A model generated the notes under the pieces. It made no database searches and was not told where the DNA came from. It saw only the letters and a list, made by a program, of their open reading frames with translations. This document shows, one piece after another, positions 49,699 to 58,075 of a stretch of 64,000 nucleotides of DNA; the first letter of the stretch is position 1; each line of letters begins with the position of its first letter. Position numbers and translations under genes: made by a program. Source of the stretch: Halosolutus halophilus (lineage in GTDB: Archaea; Halobacteriota; Halobacteria; Halobacteriales; Natrialbaceae); contig NZ_CP094974.1 in assembly GCF_022869805.1 (NCBI RefSeq), forward strand, positions 2,604,001 through 2,668,000, read 5' to 3'.

Positions 49699-51620
49699 TG
49701 GTTGCAGATATCCGTCCGCTGGCTGCCGTGTTGGTCTCGGCGGTGGCGATCGTCCTGATCGTCGCCTCGCATCGCCGTCCGAACCTCCGCGAGGGCTGGT
49801 CCGTCCTGGCCGCCCTCGCGAAGTTCGGAATCATCGCCAGCATGCTCCCCGCCGTCATGGACGGCACCGTCTACACGTGGAGTCTCGCGGACTCGACGGG
49901 GATCCAGTTCCTCGACGGGATCGACTTCGCCCTGCGTGCCGATCCGCTGGGGATCTTCTTCGCACTCCTCGCGAGTTTCCTCTGGATCTTCACGGCCTTC
50001 TACGCGACGGGGTACATGCGCGGGCTCGACGAGCACTCCCAGACACGCTTCTTCGCCTCGTTCGCGGCCAGCCTCTCGACCGCCGTCGGGATCGCGTTCG
50101 CGGCGAACCTGGTGACGATCTTCGTCTTCTACGAACTGCTGTCGCTGGTCACCTACCCGCTGGTCGCCCACAACGAGGACGACGAGGCCCGCATCGCCGG
50201 GCGAAAGTACCTCACGTACACGTTCTTCGGCGGCGGGGTCTTTCTGCTCGCCGGCACCGCCATGATCTACTGGCTCACGAGTCTGGTCGACCAGGGCCCG
50301 ACGCTCGCCTTCGAGGCGGGCGGGATGGAGGCCCTCGCCGCGGCCGCGGGGGCCGAACCGGGGTACGCGCAGGCGGCCTTCTTCCTGCTGATCGCCGGCT
50401 TCGGCGTCAAGGCCGCGCTGATGCCGATCCACTCCTGGCTCGCCGACGCGATGGTCGCGCCGACCCCCGTCTCCGGGCTGCTCCACGCGGTGGCGGTCGT
50501 CAAGTCCGGTGCCTTCGGCATCGCTCGCGTCATCCTCGACGTCTACGGCCCCGGGTTGATCCACGACCTGCCGCTGGACGTGCCCGGTATCGGTGAGGTC
50601 GGGCTGAACATCCCGGTCGCTCTCGTCGCCGCGTTCACGCTGACCGCGGCGAGCATCATCGCGCTCCGCAAGGACCACCTCAAACGGCGGCTCGCGTACT
50701 CGACGACGGCACAGCTCTCCTACATCGTGCTCGGGCTCTCGCTGTTACACCCGTACGCGGTCGTCGGCGCGCTGTTTCACATCCCCGCGCACGCGTTCGC
50801 GAAACTCACTCTGTTCTTCTGTGCCGGCGCGATCCACGTCGAGACCCACACCGACTACATCAGCGAGATGGCCGGCATCGGGAAGCGGATGCCGCTGACG
50901 ATGACCGCGTTTACCGTCGGTGCGGCCGGCATGGCCGGCCTGCCGCCGATCGCCGGCTTCGTCAGTAAGTTCTACATGCTGATCGGGGCCGGTGACGTCG
51001 GCGGCAGCTACTGGCTGTTCGCCGGTGCACTCCTGCTCTCGGCCGTGCTCAACATCGGCTACTTCTGGCCGGTCGTCTACACCGCGTTCTTCGAGAGCGA
51101 GGACCGGCACAACGCCAAACCGTTCCTCGAGTTCCCGCTGGGCGGCGTGCTCCAGTCCTACGGCGCGGGTGAGCCGGACGACGAACACGTCGCCGCGGAC
51201 GGCGGTGAAACGAACCGCTCCGAAACGTCCGACGCGGAGCAACCGTCGGACGAGACCGAAGCGCCCGACGAGGAGTACGAGTACGCCGTCGACGAGTACC
51301 CCAGCGATGCCGAGATCCCCGACCGATCCGAGGGCGAGCGGGTCAGCAGCGTCGACCACCACGGCGACCACGACGACCACCTCACCGGCGGCCCGCCCGC
51401 CGAGGGCTGGCAACGCCGCTCGCCGTTCGCCGAGAGTACGTGGCTCATGCTCGCACCGATCGCCGTCATCGCCGCGGGTGCGATCGTCCTGGGGATCGGT
51501 CCCGACTACGCGGTCTTCCTCGAGTTGGCGATCCGGATCGTCGAGGCCGTCTTCGGCATGCCGTTCGAGGAACTGACTGACGTTCCGTTCGACGAACTCC
51601 TGACGGAGGTGAACGACTGA
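49698..51620 (+). CDS. Mrp antiporter subunit D/A-like (second large subunit)
   Basis: A 640-residue NuoL/M-like subunit has TM5 Glu in FVFYELLSLVTYPLVAHNE, TM7 Lys in GFGVKAALMPIHSWLADAM, and LKRRLAYSTTAQLSY. An acidic hydrophilic insert (about residues 485-570, rich in Glu/Asp/Tyr and His) precedes the last TM helices. In haloarchaeal Mrp operons the large MrpA is split; this gene together with 46673-47212 may replace it. One-base overlaps on both sides show coupled translation. Confidence 0.85.
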   Translation: MVADIRPLAAVLVSAVAIVLIVASHRRPNLREGWSVLAALAKFGIIASMLPAVMDGTVYTWSLADSTGIQFLDGIDFALRADPLGIFFALLASFLWIFTAFYATGYMRGLDEHSQTRFFASFAASLSTAVGIAFAANLVTIFVFYELLSLVTYPLVAHNEDDEARIAGRKYLTYTFFGGGVFLLAGTAMIYWLTSLVDQGPTLAFEAGGMEALAAAAGAEPGYAQAAFFLLIAGFGVKAALMPIHSWLADAMVAPTPVSGLLHAVAVVKSGAFGIARVILDVYGPGLIHDLPLDVPGIGEVGLNIPVALVAAFTLTAASIIALRKDHLKRRLAYSTTAQLSYIVLGLSLLHPYAVVGALFHIPAHAFAKLTLFFCAGAIHVETHTDYISEMAGIGKRMPLTMTAFTVGAAGMAGLPPIAGFVSKFYMLIGAGDVGGSYWLFAGALLLSAVLNIGYFWPVVYTAFFESEDRHNAKPFLEFPLGGVLQSYGAGEPDDEHVAADGGETNRSETSDAEQPSDETEAPDEEYEYAVDEYPSDAEIPDRSEGERVSSVDHHGDHDDHLTGGPPAEGWQRRSPFAESTWLMLAPIAVIAAGAIVLGIGPDYAVFLELAIRIVEAVFGMPFEELTDVPFDELLTEVND

Positions 51621-53455
51621 TGGCGATCGAATTCCTGTCGCTCGCCTACCCGCCGCTGCTGGTCTTCGCGGCGGCGCTGCTCGTGCTCGCGTTGCCGCGA
51701 ATCGCCGGCTTCGCGGTCGGCGCGCTCAGCCTCGCGGCCGTACTCGCCATCTCGCTGGTCGCGCCGGAGGGCCAGCACCTGGCCGGTACCTTCCTCGGGT
51801 TCGAGGTCGTCCCGTTCTACGTCGACGACTTCTCCCGGATGGTCGGCCTCGGGCTCGGATTCCTCGGGATCTGTAGCGTCATCTACGCCTACTCGAGCGA
51901 GGCCAGCGAGACGCTGGTCGCGTTCGCGCTCGTCTACGTCGCCTCGTCGATCGGGGCGGCATTCGCGGGCGACTGGCTCGTCCTCCTGTTCATGTGGGAG
52001 CTGATGGCCGTGACCAGCACGCTGGTGGTCTGGCACTACGGCGGCGAGGCGGTTCGAGCGGGCTTCCGGTACGCCATCTTCCACGGGACCGGCGGCGTGC
52101 TCGTGATGATGGCAGTCGCCGTCCACTACGTCCAGACCGGGACGTTCGTCTACACCGAGGCCGGCATCGCCGACGGGATCCCGGCGCTGCTTGCGGTGCT
52201 CGGGATGGGCGTCAACGTCGCCTTCATCGGTTTTCACACCTGGCTGCCCGACACCTACCCCCGACCGCACATCGCGGCGTCGGTGTTCCTCTCGGTCTAC
52301 ACGACCAAGACGAGCGCGTTCGTCCTCTACCGGGCGTTCCCCGTCGGCGGCGAGAGCGACCTCTCGATCTACGTCGCGTACATGGGCGGCCTGATGGCCG
52401 TCTACGGCGCGACGTTCGCGCTGCTGCAACACGACATGCGGGCGCTGCTGTCCTACCACATCCAGGCCCAGCTCGGCTACATCGTGGCCGGAATCGGAAT
52501 CGGATCCAATCTCGCAGTCGCCGGCGCGATGAGCCACCTGTTCAACAACGTGCTCTTCAAGAGCCTGCTGTTCATGGCCGTCGGCGTCGTCATCTACCGC
52601 ACCGGCGAGGAGGACCTCTACAGGCTCGGCGGTCTCTGGCGCGAGATGCCGCTAACCGCGATCGGGTTCGGACTCGGTGCGCTCTCGATCACCGCGATTC
52701 CCGGGTTCAACGGCTACGTCAGCAAGGGGATGATCTTCGACGCCGCCGACCCGCACTACTACGGACAGCCCGAATATCAGGCGCTGTACTGGCTGCTCTG
52801 GCTCGGCGCGATCGGCACGCTGCTCTCGTTCATCAAGCTCGGCTACTACGTCTTCTTCCACGGCGAGAGCGACGTCGAGGTCGCCGACGCAAAGCCCGGC
52901 CAGATCGTCGCGATGCTCGGGCTGGGCGGCGCCTGTCTCCTCTTTGGCGTCTGGTGGCAGGGACTGGCCAACCTCGCGCCGACGATTCACGGGAGCGATT
53001 TCGCCTTCACGTATTCCGGCGGCGAGGGCCACCTCCATCCCTACAGTCCGTCCCACCTCGAGACGGCCGGGATCCTGACGGGGGTCGCTGCCCTCACGTT
53101 CGTCGTCGTCCGAAAACCGCTCTCGAAGCTCGATCTGGGCGATCCGGCGATGGTCGTCTACCCCGCGACGTACTCCGTCAGCCGCTGGACGATGCTGGCC
53201 GTTACCGAAACTTTCGCCGCCGTCGACGCCGCCGTCGTCGGCGCGGTCACGCGTTGCTACTGGGTCGGGAACAATCCCGTCCTCGCCGTCGACGCGGCCG
53301 CGGGCCGGCTCCCCGACTGGATGGTCGACGTCGACGAACGCCAGCCGACCGACGGGGGCCGGCCGTCGACGATCCACCTCCGAGCGGGGATCGGAACGAC
53401 CGTCTTCCTGCTGACGATCATCGTGACGGTCATCCTGTGGTTGCTCGTCGTCTGA
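51620..53455 (+). CDS. Mrp antiporter D-like subunit (third large subunit)
   Basis: A 611-residue NuoL/M-family protein has TM5 Glu in LLFMWELMAVTSTLVVW, but TM7 reads GMGVNVAFIGFHTWLPDTYPRPH, with Asn where the channel Lys of the other two subunits lies (GFAVK, GFGVK). The TM8 Lys (YTTKTSAF) and the LLSYHIQAQLGYIV segment remain. It may therefore pump or conduct differently. The C-terminal 110 residues include two more hydrophobic stretches. It is the last gene of the operon. Confidence 0.85.
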   Translation: MAIEFLSLAYPPLLVFAAALLVLALPRIAGFAVGALSLAAVLAISLVAPEGQHLAGTFLGFEVVPFYVDDFSRMVGLGLGFLGICSVIYAYSSEASETLVAFALVYVASSIGAAFAGDWLVLLFMWELMAVTSTLVVWHYGGEAVRAGFRYAIFHGTGGVLVMMAVAVHYVQTGTFVYTEAGIADGIPALLAVLGMGVNVAFIGFHTWLPDTYPRPHIAASVFLSVYTTKTSAFVLYRAFPVGGESDLSIYVAYMGGLMAVYGATFALLQHDMRALLSYHIQAQLGYIVAGIGIGSNLAVAGAMSHLFNNVLFKSLLFMAVGVVIYRTGEEDLYRLGGLWREMPLTAIGFGLGALSITAIPGFNGYVSKGMIFDAADPHYYGQPEYQALYWLLWLGAIGTLLSFIKLGYYVFFHGESDVEVADAKPGQIVAMLGLGGACLLFGVWWQGLANLAPTIHGSDFAFTYSGGEGHLHPYSPSHLETAGILTGVAALTFVVVRKPLSKLDLGDPAMVVYPATYSVSRWTMLAVTETFAAVDAAVVGAVTRCYWVGNNPVLAVDAAAGRLPDWMVDVDERQPTDGGRPSTIHLRAGIGTTVFLLTIIVTVILWLLVV

Positions 53456-53475
53456 CGGGCACCGATCCGGCCGCC

Positions 53476-53616
53476 TCACGCGACGAGAACGATATCGGCG
53501 TGCCGACACTCGGGACAGACCCGCCTGGCGCCCACGGCGTCGTCGTCTTCGACGATCATCCAGTTGAGTTCGTTCGCGGTCCCGTGCCAGTGGCAGTGTT
53601 CACACTCGGCGTTCAT
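53476..53616 (-). CDS. 46-residue zinc-finger protein
   Basis: A short gene has the pattern CEHCHWHGTANELNWM, then CPECRHADIVLVA, i.e. two CxxC pairs as in small haloarchaeal zinc-ribbon proteins. ATG at 53616, stop at 53476-53478. It is convergent with the end of the Mrp operon (20 bases between stops). Function is unknown; DNA or RNA binding is possible. Confidence 0.6.
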   Translation of the reverse strand: MNAECEHCHWHGTANELNWMIVEDDDAVGARRVCPECRHADIVLVA

Positions 53617-53808
53617 AGACGGAGCTACGTCACGTGGGACCATACTCCTTTTTCAGGGACACTGGACGGTTTCGGACCCGATCGGGCCGGTACGCGCCTC
53701 GTGGTGAAGGCGGAACGGCCGTCGTCTCGAAGACGGAACGTCGGAAGGTGACAGGCGAGCGCTCGATGGACCGCAGATGCGCAGATGCCCTCGGCTCGCT
53801 CGACGAAC

Positions 53809-54924
53809 TCAGTCGGTCGACTCGTCCTCTTTACTCACGTCGTCGAACACCGACGGCCGGTCCTCGGGAACGGCGATCGATTGCTCGTCGACGGACGCAC
53901 GAAGTGCCGGTTTCGACGAGGTCGCCTCCCGGCGGAACCGATCGTCGCCCGAATCGACACGGACGCCGCGGGGCGTCAGGTAATCGCCCTCGACGTCGAT
54001 ATCGACCTCCTGACAGAGCCGTTTGAGGACCGATCGTGCGCCTTCCGTCGTGATCGCGGGCGGGGCGATCGATCGCTCCCGCGCGAGCTCCTGGGCCGTC
54101 GACTCCGAGAGCAGGGCATCGATCTCCGCGTCGTCGTGACCGCGCTCGGCGAGGGTCTCCCGGACGCGACGCGCGATCGACGGGGCGTGGCGCGTCGGGA
54201 ACAGCGGCCAGTCGTTCGCGGGCGGATCGAGGACGATCCGGTACTTGCGCAGCGGCGTCCGTGCCGGCGCGGGGAGCGGCACGTCTTCGAGTCGCTGGGA
54301 CTTCCCCAGCACCCGGATCGTCCCGGTGTAGAAGTCGACGTCGTCCCACGTCGCACCCGTCCGGCGGTCGTCCTCGGGCACCCGAAACAGTTCCGAGCCA
54401 CGCACACCCGAGTGGGCGAGCACCGCGACCATCGCGTACTCGCGCAGTCGAGACCGGCGTTCCTCGGAGTCCTCGCTCGACGTCTCGAGTGCGCGGTCGC
54501 GGACGTACCGTTCCAGGGCGCGCCGCTGGTCGGCCGTCCAGCTCTCTCGCTCCGATCGATCGTCCCCCGACGGGAGCGCCGATTCGGCGTGTGCCGTCGC
54601 GGCTGGATTCTCCCCTACGATCCCGCCGCGGACACACCACGAGAGAAAGGCCCGGACGACCGCGTAGTAGGTGCCGGCGGTCGAGGCCGTGTACTGACCC
54701 TTCGACGTCCGCTCGTTCAGTTCGGCCGCGTAGGCGCGCATGTGTGCGGTCTCGAGTTCGAACAGCGTCGTGACGCCGTACTCACCCTCGAGCCACTCCG
54801 CCCAGCGTCGGAGGATCGACTCGGCGTTGGTCGCGTACGTTCCCGCACCCGACCCGTCCGGATCGCCCACCGCTTTCCGCTGGAGGTACGCGTCGATCGC
54901 GTCCACGACGGCGACGTTGCTCAC
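53809..54924 (-). CDS. Tyrosine-recombinase-like protein with degenerate catalytic end
   Basis: A 371-residue protein has the XerC/D layout: an N-terminal SAM-like domain (AIDAYLQRKAVGD, RRWAEWLEGEYGV, TYYAVVRAFLSWCV) and a C-terminal catalytic domain with the first Arg in VLAHSGVRGSELFRV. The end is abnormal. In related haloarchaeal integrases the sequence runs PHGARRGLGD ... LRH ... T-x3-Y; here it reads LTPRGVRVDSGDDRFRRE, ALRASVDEQSIAVPED, without the LRH His and with no Tyr nucleophile. It is probably inactive in strand transfer or retained as a DNA-binding protein. The start is GTG at 54924, overlapping a small ORF as GTGA. Confidence 0.7.
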   Translation of the reverse strand: MSNVAVVDAIDAYLQRKAVGDPDGSGAGTYATNAESILRRWAEWLEGEYGVTTLFELETAHMRAYAAELNERTSKGQYTASTAGTYYAVVRAFLSWCVRGGIVGENPAATAHAESALPSGDDRSERESWTADQRRALERYVRDRALETSSEDSEERRSRLREYAMVAVLAHSGVRGSELFRVPEDDRRTGATWDDVDFYTGTIRVLGKSQRLEDVPLPAPARTPLRKYRIVLDPPANDWPLFPTRHAPSIARRVRETLAERGHDDAEIDALLSESTAQELARERSIAPPAITTEGARSVLKRLCQEVDIDVEGDYLTPRGVRVDSGDDRFRREATSSKPALRASVDEQSIAVPEDRPSVFDDVSKEDESTD

Positions 54925-55076
54925 GGCTCGATCACCTCGCCGTCCCCGGTTCTGGTTTCGGCTCCGGCTCCGGTTCGCGGCACCGCTCCCGGCGGGTGGC
55001 GATCGATCACCCACGGTCCGTCCGGACTGCCGACGGGAGGGAATCGCGGATCGGCGGGATCGACGCCGGGAGCCAT
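54921..55076 (-). CDS. Small ORF upstream of the recombinase-like gene
   Basis: An ATG at 55076 opens a 51-codon frame (MAPGVDPADPRFPPVG...) with haloarchaeal-like third-position GC, ending in a TGA that overlaps the recombinase-like GTG by 4 bases. A GTTTTAG promoter-like string lies about 30 bases upstream. No family is recognised. Confidence 0.45.
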   Translation of the reverse strand: MAPGVDPADPRFPPVGSPDGPWVIDRHPPGAVPRTGAGAETRTGDGEVIEP

Positions 55077-55306
55077 CTGTTCGTACGCTACGGTTCCACG
55101 ACCCTAAAACTGTGTTTTTCCGCAGCGACGGGATGCTCGCCCGCCGGACCGATCCGAGGGAAGTTCCCCGCCAACGTCGTACGTCCATCGATAGCTGGTA
55201 CTGGCGGCGGAGCCGAGACACCCACCAGGCATCGAACACCCGACCACGCCAGCCCCGCCCGCCAGTTTGAGCATCGTTCGTCGCTTCGCGCCTATTATTG
55301 CCGAGG

Positions 55307-55563
55307 GTGGACGTGAATACGTCCCACGAGACTATCAGTCTCAAAATAGATCGTCCCGACCGGAGATGGTCCACTTTCGGCGCATCCGTCGCCGCGGAAC
55401 GCGACGTGTACCACGTTCTTCGCGACGGGGATCCCCACGGCGAACTGCCACCCGCTGCCTGCTAGATCGCTCTCGTCTCGAAAACTGCGACGAGGCGGAG
55501 TGGCGAGACGCACGGCGGAAGCGACTCGCGCACGAAATCGAGATCGAACCCAACCGCGAGTGA
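55307..55563 (+). pseudogene. Small conserved-looking gene broken by a one-base frameshift
   Basis: Frame 1 from GTG 55307 reads MDVNTSHETISLKIDRPDRR and on to YHVLRDGDPHGELPPAAC, then TAG at 55463. The next frame from about 55465 reads DRSRLENCDEAEWRDARRKR and ends at 55563. Both halves are acidic, with haloarchaeal codon use. Adding one base near 55463 joins them as AACYDRSRLENCDEAEW, a sensible continuous protein of about 85 residues. It may be a real mutation or an assembly error. Function is unknown. Confidence 0.45.
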
Positions 55564-55668
55564 ACCGTCGATCGATCGGTAAACTGGGCCGCATCCGCAG
55601 CTATCGATCCGCAGTACGGCGGATTCTCTCGACCAGAAAAACCGGGATGCTTTTCATAGTTATTCCGG

Positions 55669-55680
55669 AACCATCCGGTA
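55669..55680 (+). promoter_or_regulatory. Shared upstream box AACCATCCGGTA (copy 2)
   Basis: This 12-mer is identical to 23387-23398. It lies 3 bases before the GTG at 55684, with TTTTCA at 55651-55656. Confidence 0.4.
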
Positions 55681-55683
55681 GCA

Positions 55684-56031
55684 GTGAGTGAGGAGACTGA
55701 TCTGTCGACGGTGCTCGCCGTTCTCGACGACGATTACGCCCGACAGATCCTCACCGAAACGAGCGTCGAACCCATGTCCGCTAGCACATTGAGTGAACGG
55801 TGTGACGCCTCCCTGCCGACGATCTATCGTCGTCTTGACCGTCTCGAGGAGTGTCAACTCGTGAACGAAGAGACGGAACTCGCTCCGGATGGCAACCACT
55901 ACAGCATCTACAGTGCGAACCTCGATCGACTGGAACTGTCGCTCGATGACGGTTCGTTCGAACTCGAACTGACCTACCAGGACGAGGACGTCGCGGACAA
56001 GTTCACGCGGATGTGGGAGGGGATGCGATGA
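55684..56031 (+). CDS. Winged-helix transcriptional regulator
   Basis: A 115-residue helix-turn-helix protein has VLAVLDDDYARQILTETS, STLSERCDASLPTIYRRLDRLEECQLVNEETE and a beta-wing followed by LSLDDGSFELELTYQDEDVADKFTRMW. It overlaps the DUF7521 gene as ATGA, a pairing often seen in haloarchaea. The start is GTG at 55684. The regulator at 31792 is its closest relative in this window. Confidence 0.8.
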   Translation: MSEETDLSTVLAVLDDDYARQILTETSVEPMSASTLSERCDASLPTIYRRLDRLEECQLVNEETELAPDGNHYSIYSANLDRLELSLDDGSFELELTYQDEDVADKFTRMWEGMR

Positions 56032-56339
56032 ACGGGAACGTCGTCCGCATCGACGAGGCGTCGGTGTTCGAACTCCTCACCATCGGGACGCTCTTCCTCG
56101 TCGCGATCATGGGGACGCTCATCGCGTACCAGGCGTACCGCGGGTACCGACGCAACGACGCACGGTCGATGCTCTATCTCGCCATCGGACTGCTGTTGCT
56201 CACCCTGTGTCCGTTCGTGATCAACGTCACGATCAACACGCTCGCCAGTCCGGACCAGGTCGTCACGGTGTTCTTCGAGAACGTCAGTCGGCTGTTCGGA
56301 CTGGCTGCGATCATGTATTCGCTGTACGGGCAGCATTAG
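56028..56339 (+). CDS. DUF7521 small membrane protein
   Basis: A 103-residue protein has three hydrophobic segments (LLTIGTLFLVAIMGTLIAYQAYRGYRR, MLYLAIGLLLLTLCPFVINV, VFFENVSRLFGLAAIMYSLYG), which matches haloarchaeal DUF7521 proteins. It probably works with the overlapping winged-helix regulator as a membrane sensor. This role is inference. Confidence 0.75.
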   Translation: MNGNVVRIDEASVFELLTIGTLFLVAIMGTLIAYQAYRGYRRNDARSMLYLAIGLLLLTLCPFVINVTINTLASPDQVVTVFFENVSRLFGLAAIMYSLYGQH

Positions 56340-57093
56340 CGACCCGACGCGAACGAGCGACGACTGCGAAGAATCGAAGGCGATCGACGAAACCCAACGA
56401 CGGGAACCGACTGGAGGGCCGAAGCAGCGATGGAAGAAGGATGTGCGTGACGGAGGATGTGGGGTCACGGGAGGGTCCCGCACACGCGTCGTCGAACACT
56501 CGACGCAGTCGGCGATCGAGTGAGGGGGAAGCGTCGGGTGGGCTTCGGATTCTGTCGTTCCCCACGAGAACCGTGTCGCGGTTACCTCTTCAACCCGCCA
56601 GCGCGTTTTCTGATCCAGAAAACGCGACGGAAGAACAGAACACCCGTCCGCGAGCGCGACGATCGGTGGAAATCCGCGATGACCGGCCCGGACGAGTGTC
56701 CCGGCCGAAGCCGGTTACGGGTTCGTTCGGCGGACGACGGCGGTCGCGATCCGCTCGCGAACGGACCGCTCCGTCGTGACCTCGGATCGGACTCGATTCG
56801 CTGTTGTCCGGCACGCGGATTAGGTTCGGACCTCGTTTGATGAGATCATTGACAATTTTGGATCCGATTGATCCACACCCCCCGTGAGAAGGACGTTCCT
56901 GTTCGCGAGTTTGGGGCCATTTACCGCCGGTAGTACGGGATCTAGGTTCGTATTGTAATGCGAACGGTACAGGGCCGACGATGCTGTTCAGTCTGCCTAC
57001 GGTCCGTCCGCGGACGTGAGTGTCGTCGCGACCGAGAGGAAAGCAGATCATTAACAATGCGCGTACCCGTTAGAGGGTGGGAAACGCCGATCG
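56340..57093. other. Long intergenic region
   Basis: 754 bases lie between the DUF7521 gene and the second GT4 gene. Only site M at the right end is supported. Open frames here are Arg-rich and look non-coding. Confidence 0.5.
57052..57058 (+). promoter_or_regulatory. TAACAA promoter motif (site M)
   Basis: Core TTAACAAT lies 35 bases before the GT4 ATG at 57094. It is the only copy of the motif outside the left island, and it precedes a paralogue of an island gene. Confidence 0.55.
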
Positions 57094-58059
57094 ATGGATG
57101 TGCTCGCCCTTACGACGTACGACGACGCCCCGTTCATGGATCAACAGATCACCGCGCTCGAGCGACGTGGCGTGTCGTTCGAGCGACTCACCGTTCCGGG
57201 TCAGGTCTCGGCGAGCGAATCCCGGAGCCCGAGTGACTATCTCCGATACTTTCCCCAGGTGATCCGGGAAGCCCGCAACGGATACGACCTCCTCCACGCA
57301 CACTACGGACTGACGGCACCGATGGCGCTCGCACAGCGTCGGCTCCCGGTCGTGCTCACCCTGTGGGGAACCGACCTCAACGGCCCTGCGGGACCGCTCA
57401 CGCGAGTGTGTGCGCCGCGCTGTGACGAGGTAGTCGTCATGACCGACGGGATGAAACGGACCCTCGGATCGGACTGTACCGTGATCCCCTTCGGGATCGA
57501 CCTCGACCTGTTCCGGCCGCGAGACCGCGAACGAGCGCGAGCGCGCGTCGGCTGGGCAGCCGACGAACACCACGTCCTGTTTCCCTACTCCCCGGAACGG
57601 ACCGTCAAGAACTATCCCCGTGCGAAACAGATCGTCGCGGCCGTCGACCACCACGTGGATCGACCGGTCAACCTGCAGGTCGTTCACGGCGTCGATCACG
57701 AGACCGTCCCGACGTACATGAACGCCGCCGATGCACTGTTGCTCACCTCTGACAGCGAGGGGTCCCCGACCTCGGTCAAAGAGGCCCTCGCGTGTAACCT
57801 CCCAGTGGTCTCGCTGGACGTGGGCGACGTGAGACAGCGACTCGCGGGCGTCGAACCGTCGCGGGTCGCGACGTCCGACGGCGAACTCGTCCGCAGTCTC
57901 GTCGAGGTCCTCGAGCGTGGCGACCGATCGAACGGCCGCGCCGCCGCAGAAAAGGTGAGTCAGTCGGTGACGATCGATCGGCTGCTCGACGTCTACGAGC
58001 GAGCAGTCGGCCACGAAATCGACGTCGAACGGCCGGAACCGGCCGTTCGGCGACGATGA
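57094..58059 (+). CDS. Glycosyltransferase family 4 (paralogue)
   Basis: A 321-residue GT4 protein is closely related to 4359-5342: LLHAHYGLTAPMALAQ, LTLWGTDLNG, VIPFGIDLDLFRP, KNYPRAKQI, YMNAADALLLTSDSEGSP, the EX7E motif EGSPTSVKE and ACNLPVVSLDVGDVR. It should use a similar nucleotide sugar and acceptor. Distance from the island but retention of the TAACAA promoter suggests duplication with the promoter. It converges with the EF-1alpha gene, 16 bases apart. Confidence 0.85.
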   Translation: MDVLALTTYDDAPFMDQQITALERRGVSFERLTVPGQVSASESRSPSDYLRYFPQVIREARNGYDLLHAHYGLTAPMALAQRRLPVVLTLWGTDLNGPAGPLTRVCAPRCDEVVVMTDGMKRTLGSDCTVIPFGIDLDLFRPRDRERARARVGWAADEHHVLFPYSPERTVKNYPRAKQIVAAVDHHVDRPVNLQVVHGVDHETVPTYMNAADALLLTSDSEGSPTSVKEALACNLPVVSLDVGDVRQRLAGVEPSRVATSDGELVRSLVEVLERGDRSNGRAAAEKVSQSVTIDRLLDVYERAVGHEIDVERPEPAVRRR

Positions 58060-58075
58060 CGTCGCCCGGCCGCCG

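Noticed and set aside
53809-55600. Recombinase-like gene plus broken small gene considered as an integrated element with attachment sites.
   Set aside because: No tRNA gene, direct-repeat ends or other element genes were seen.
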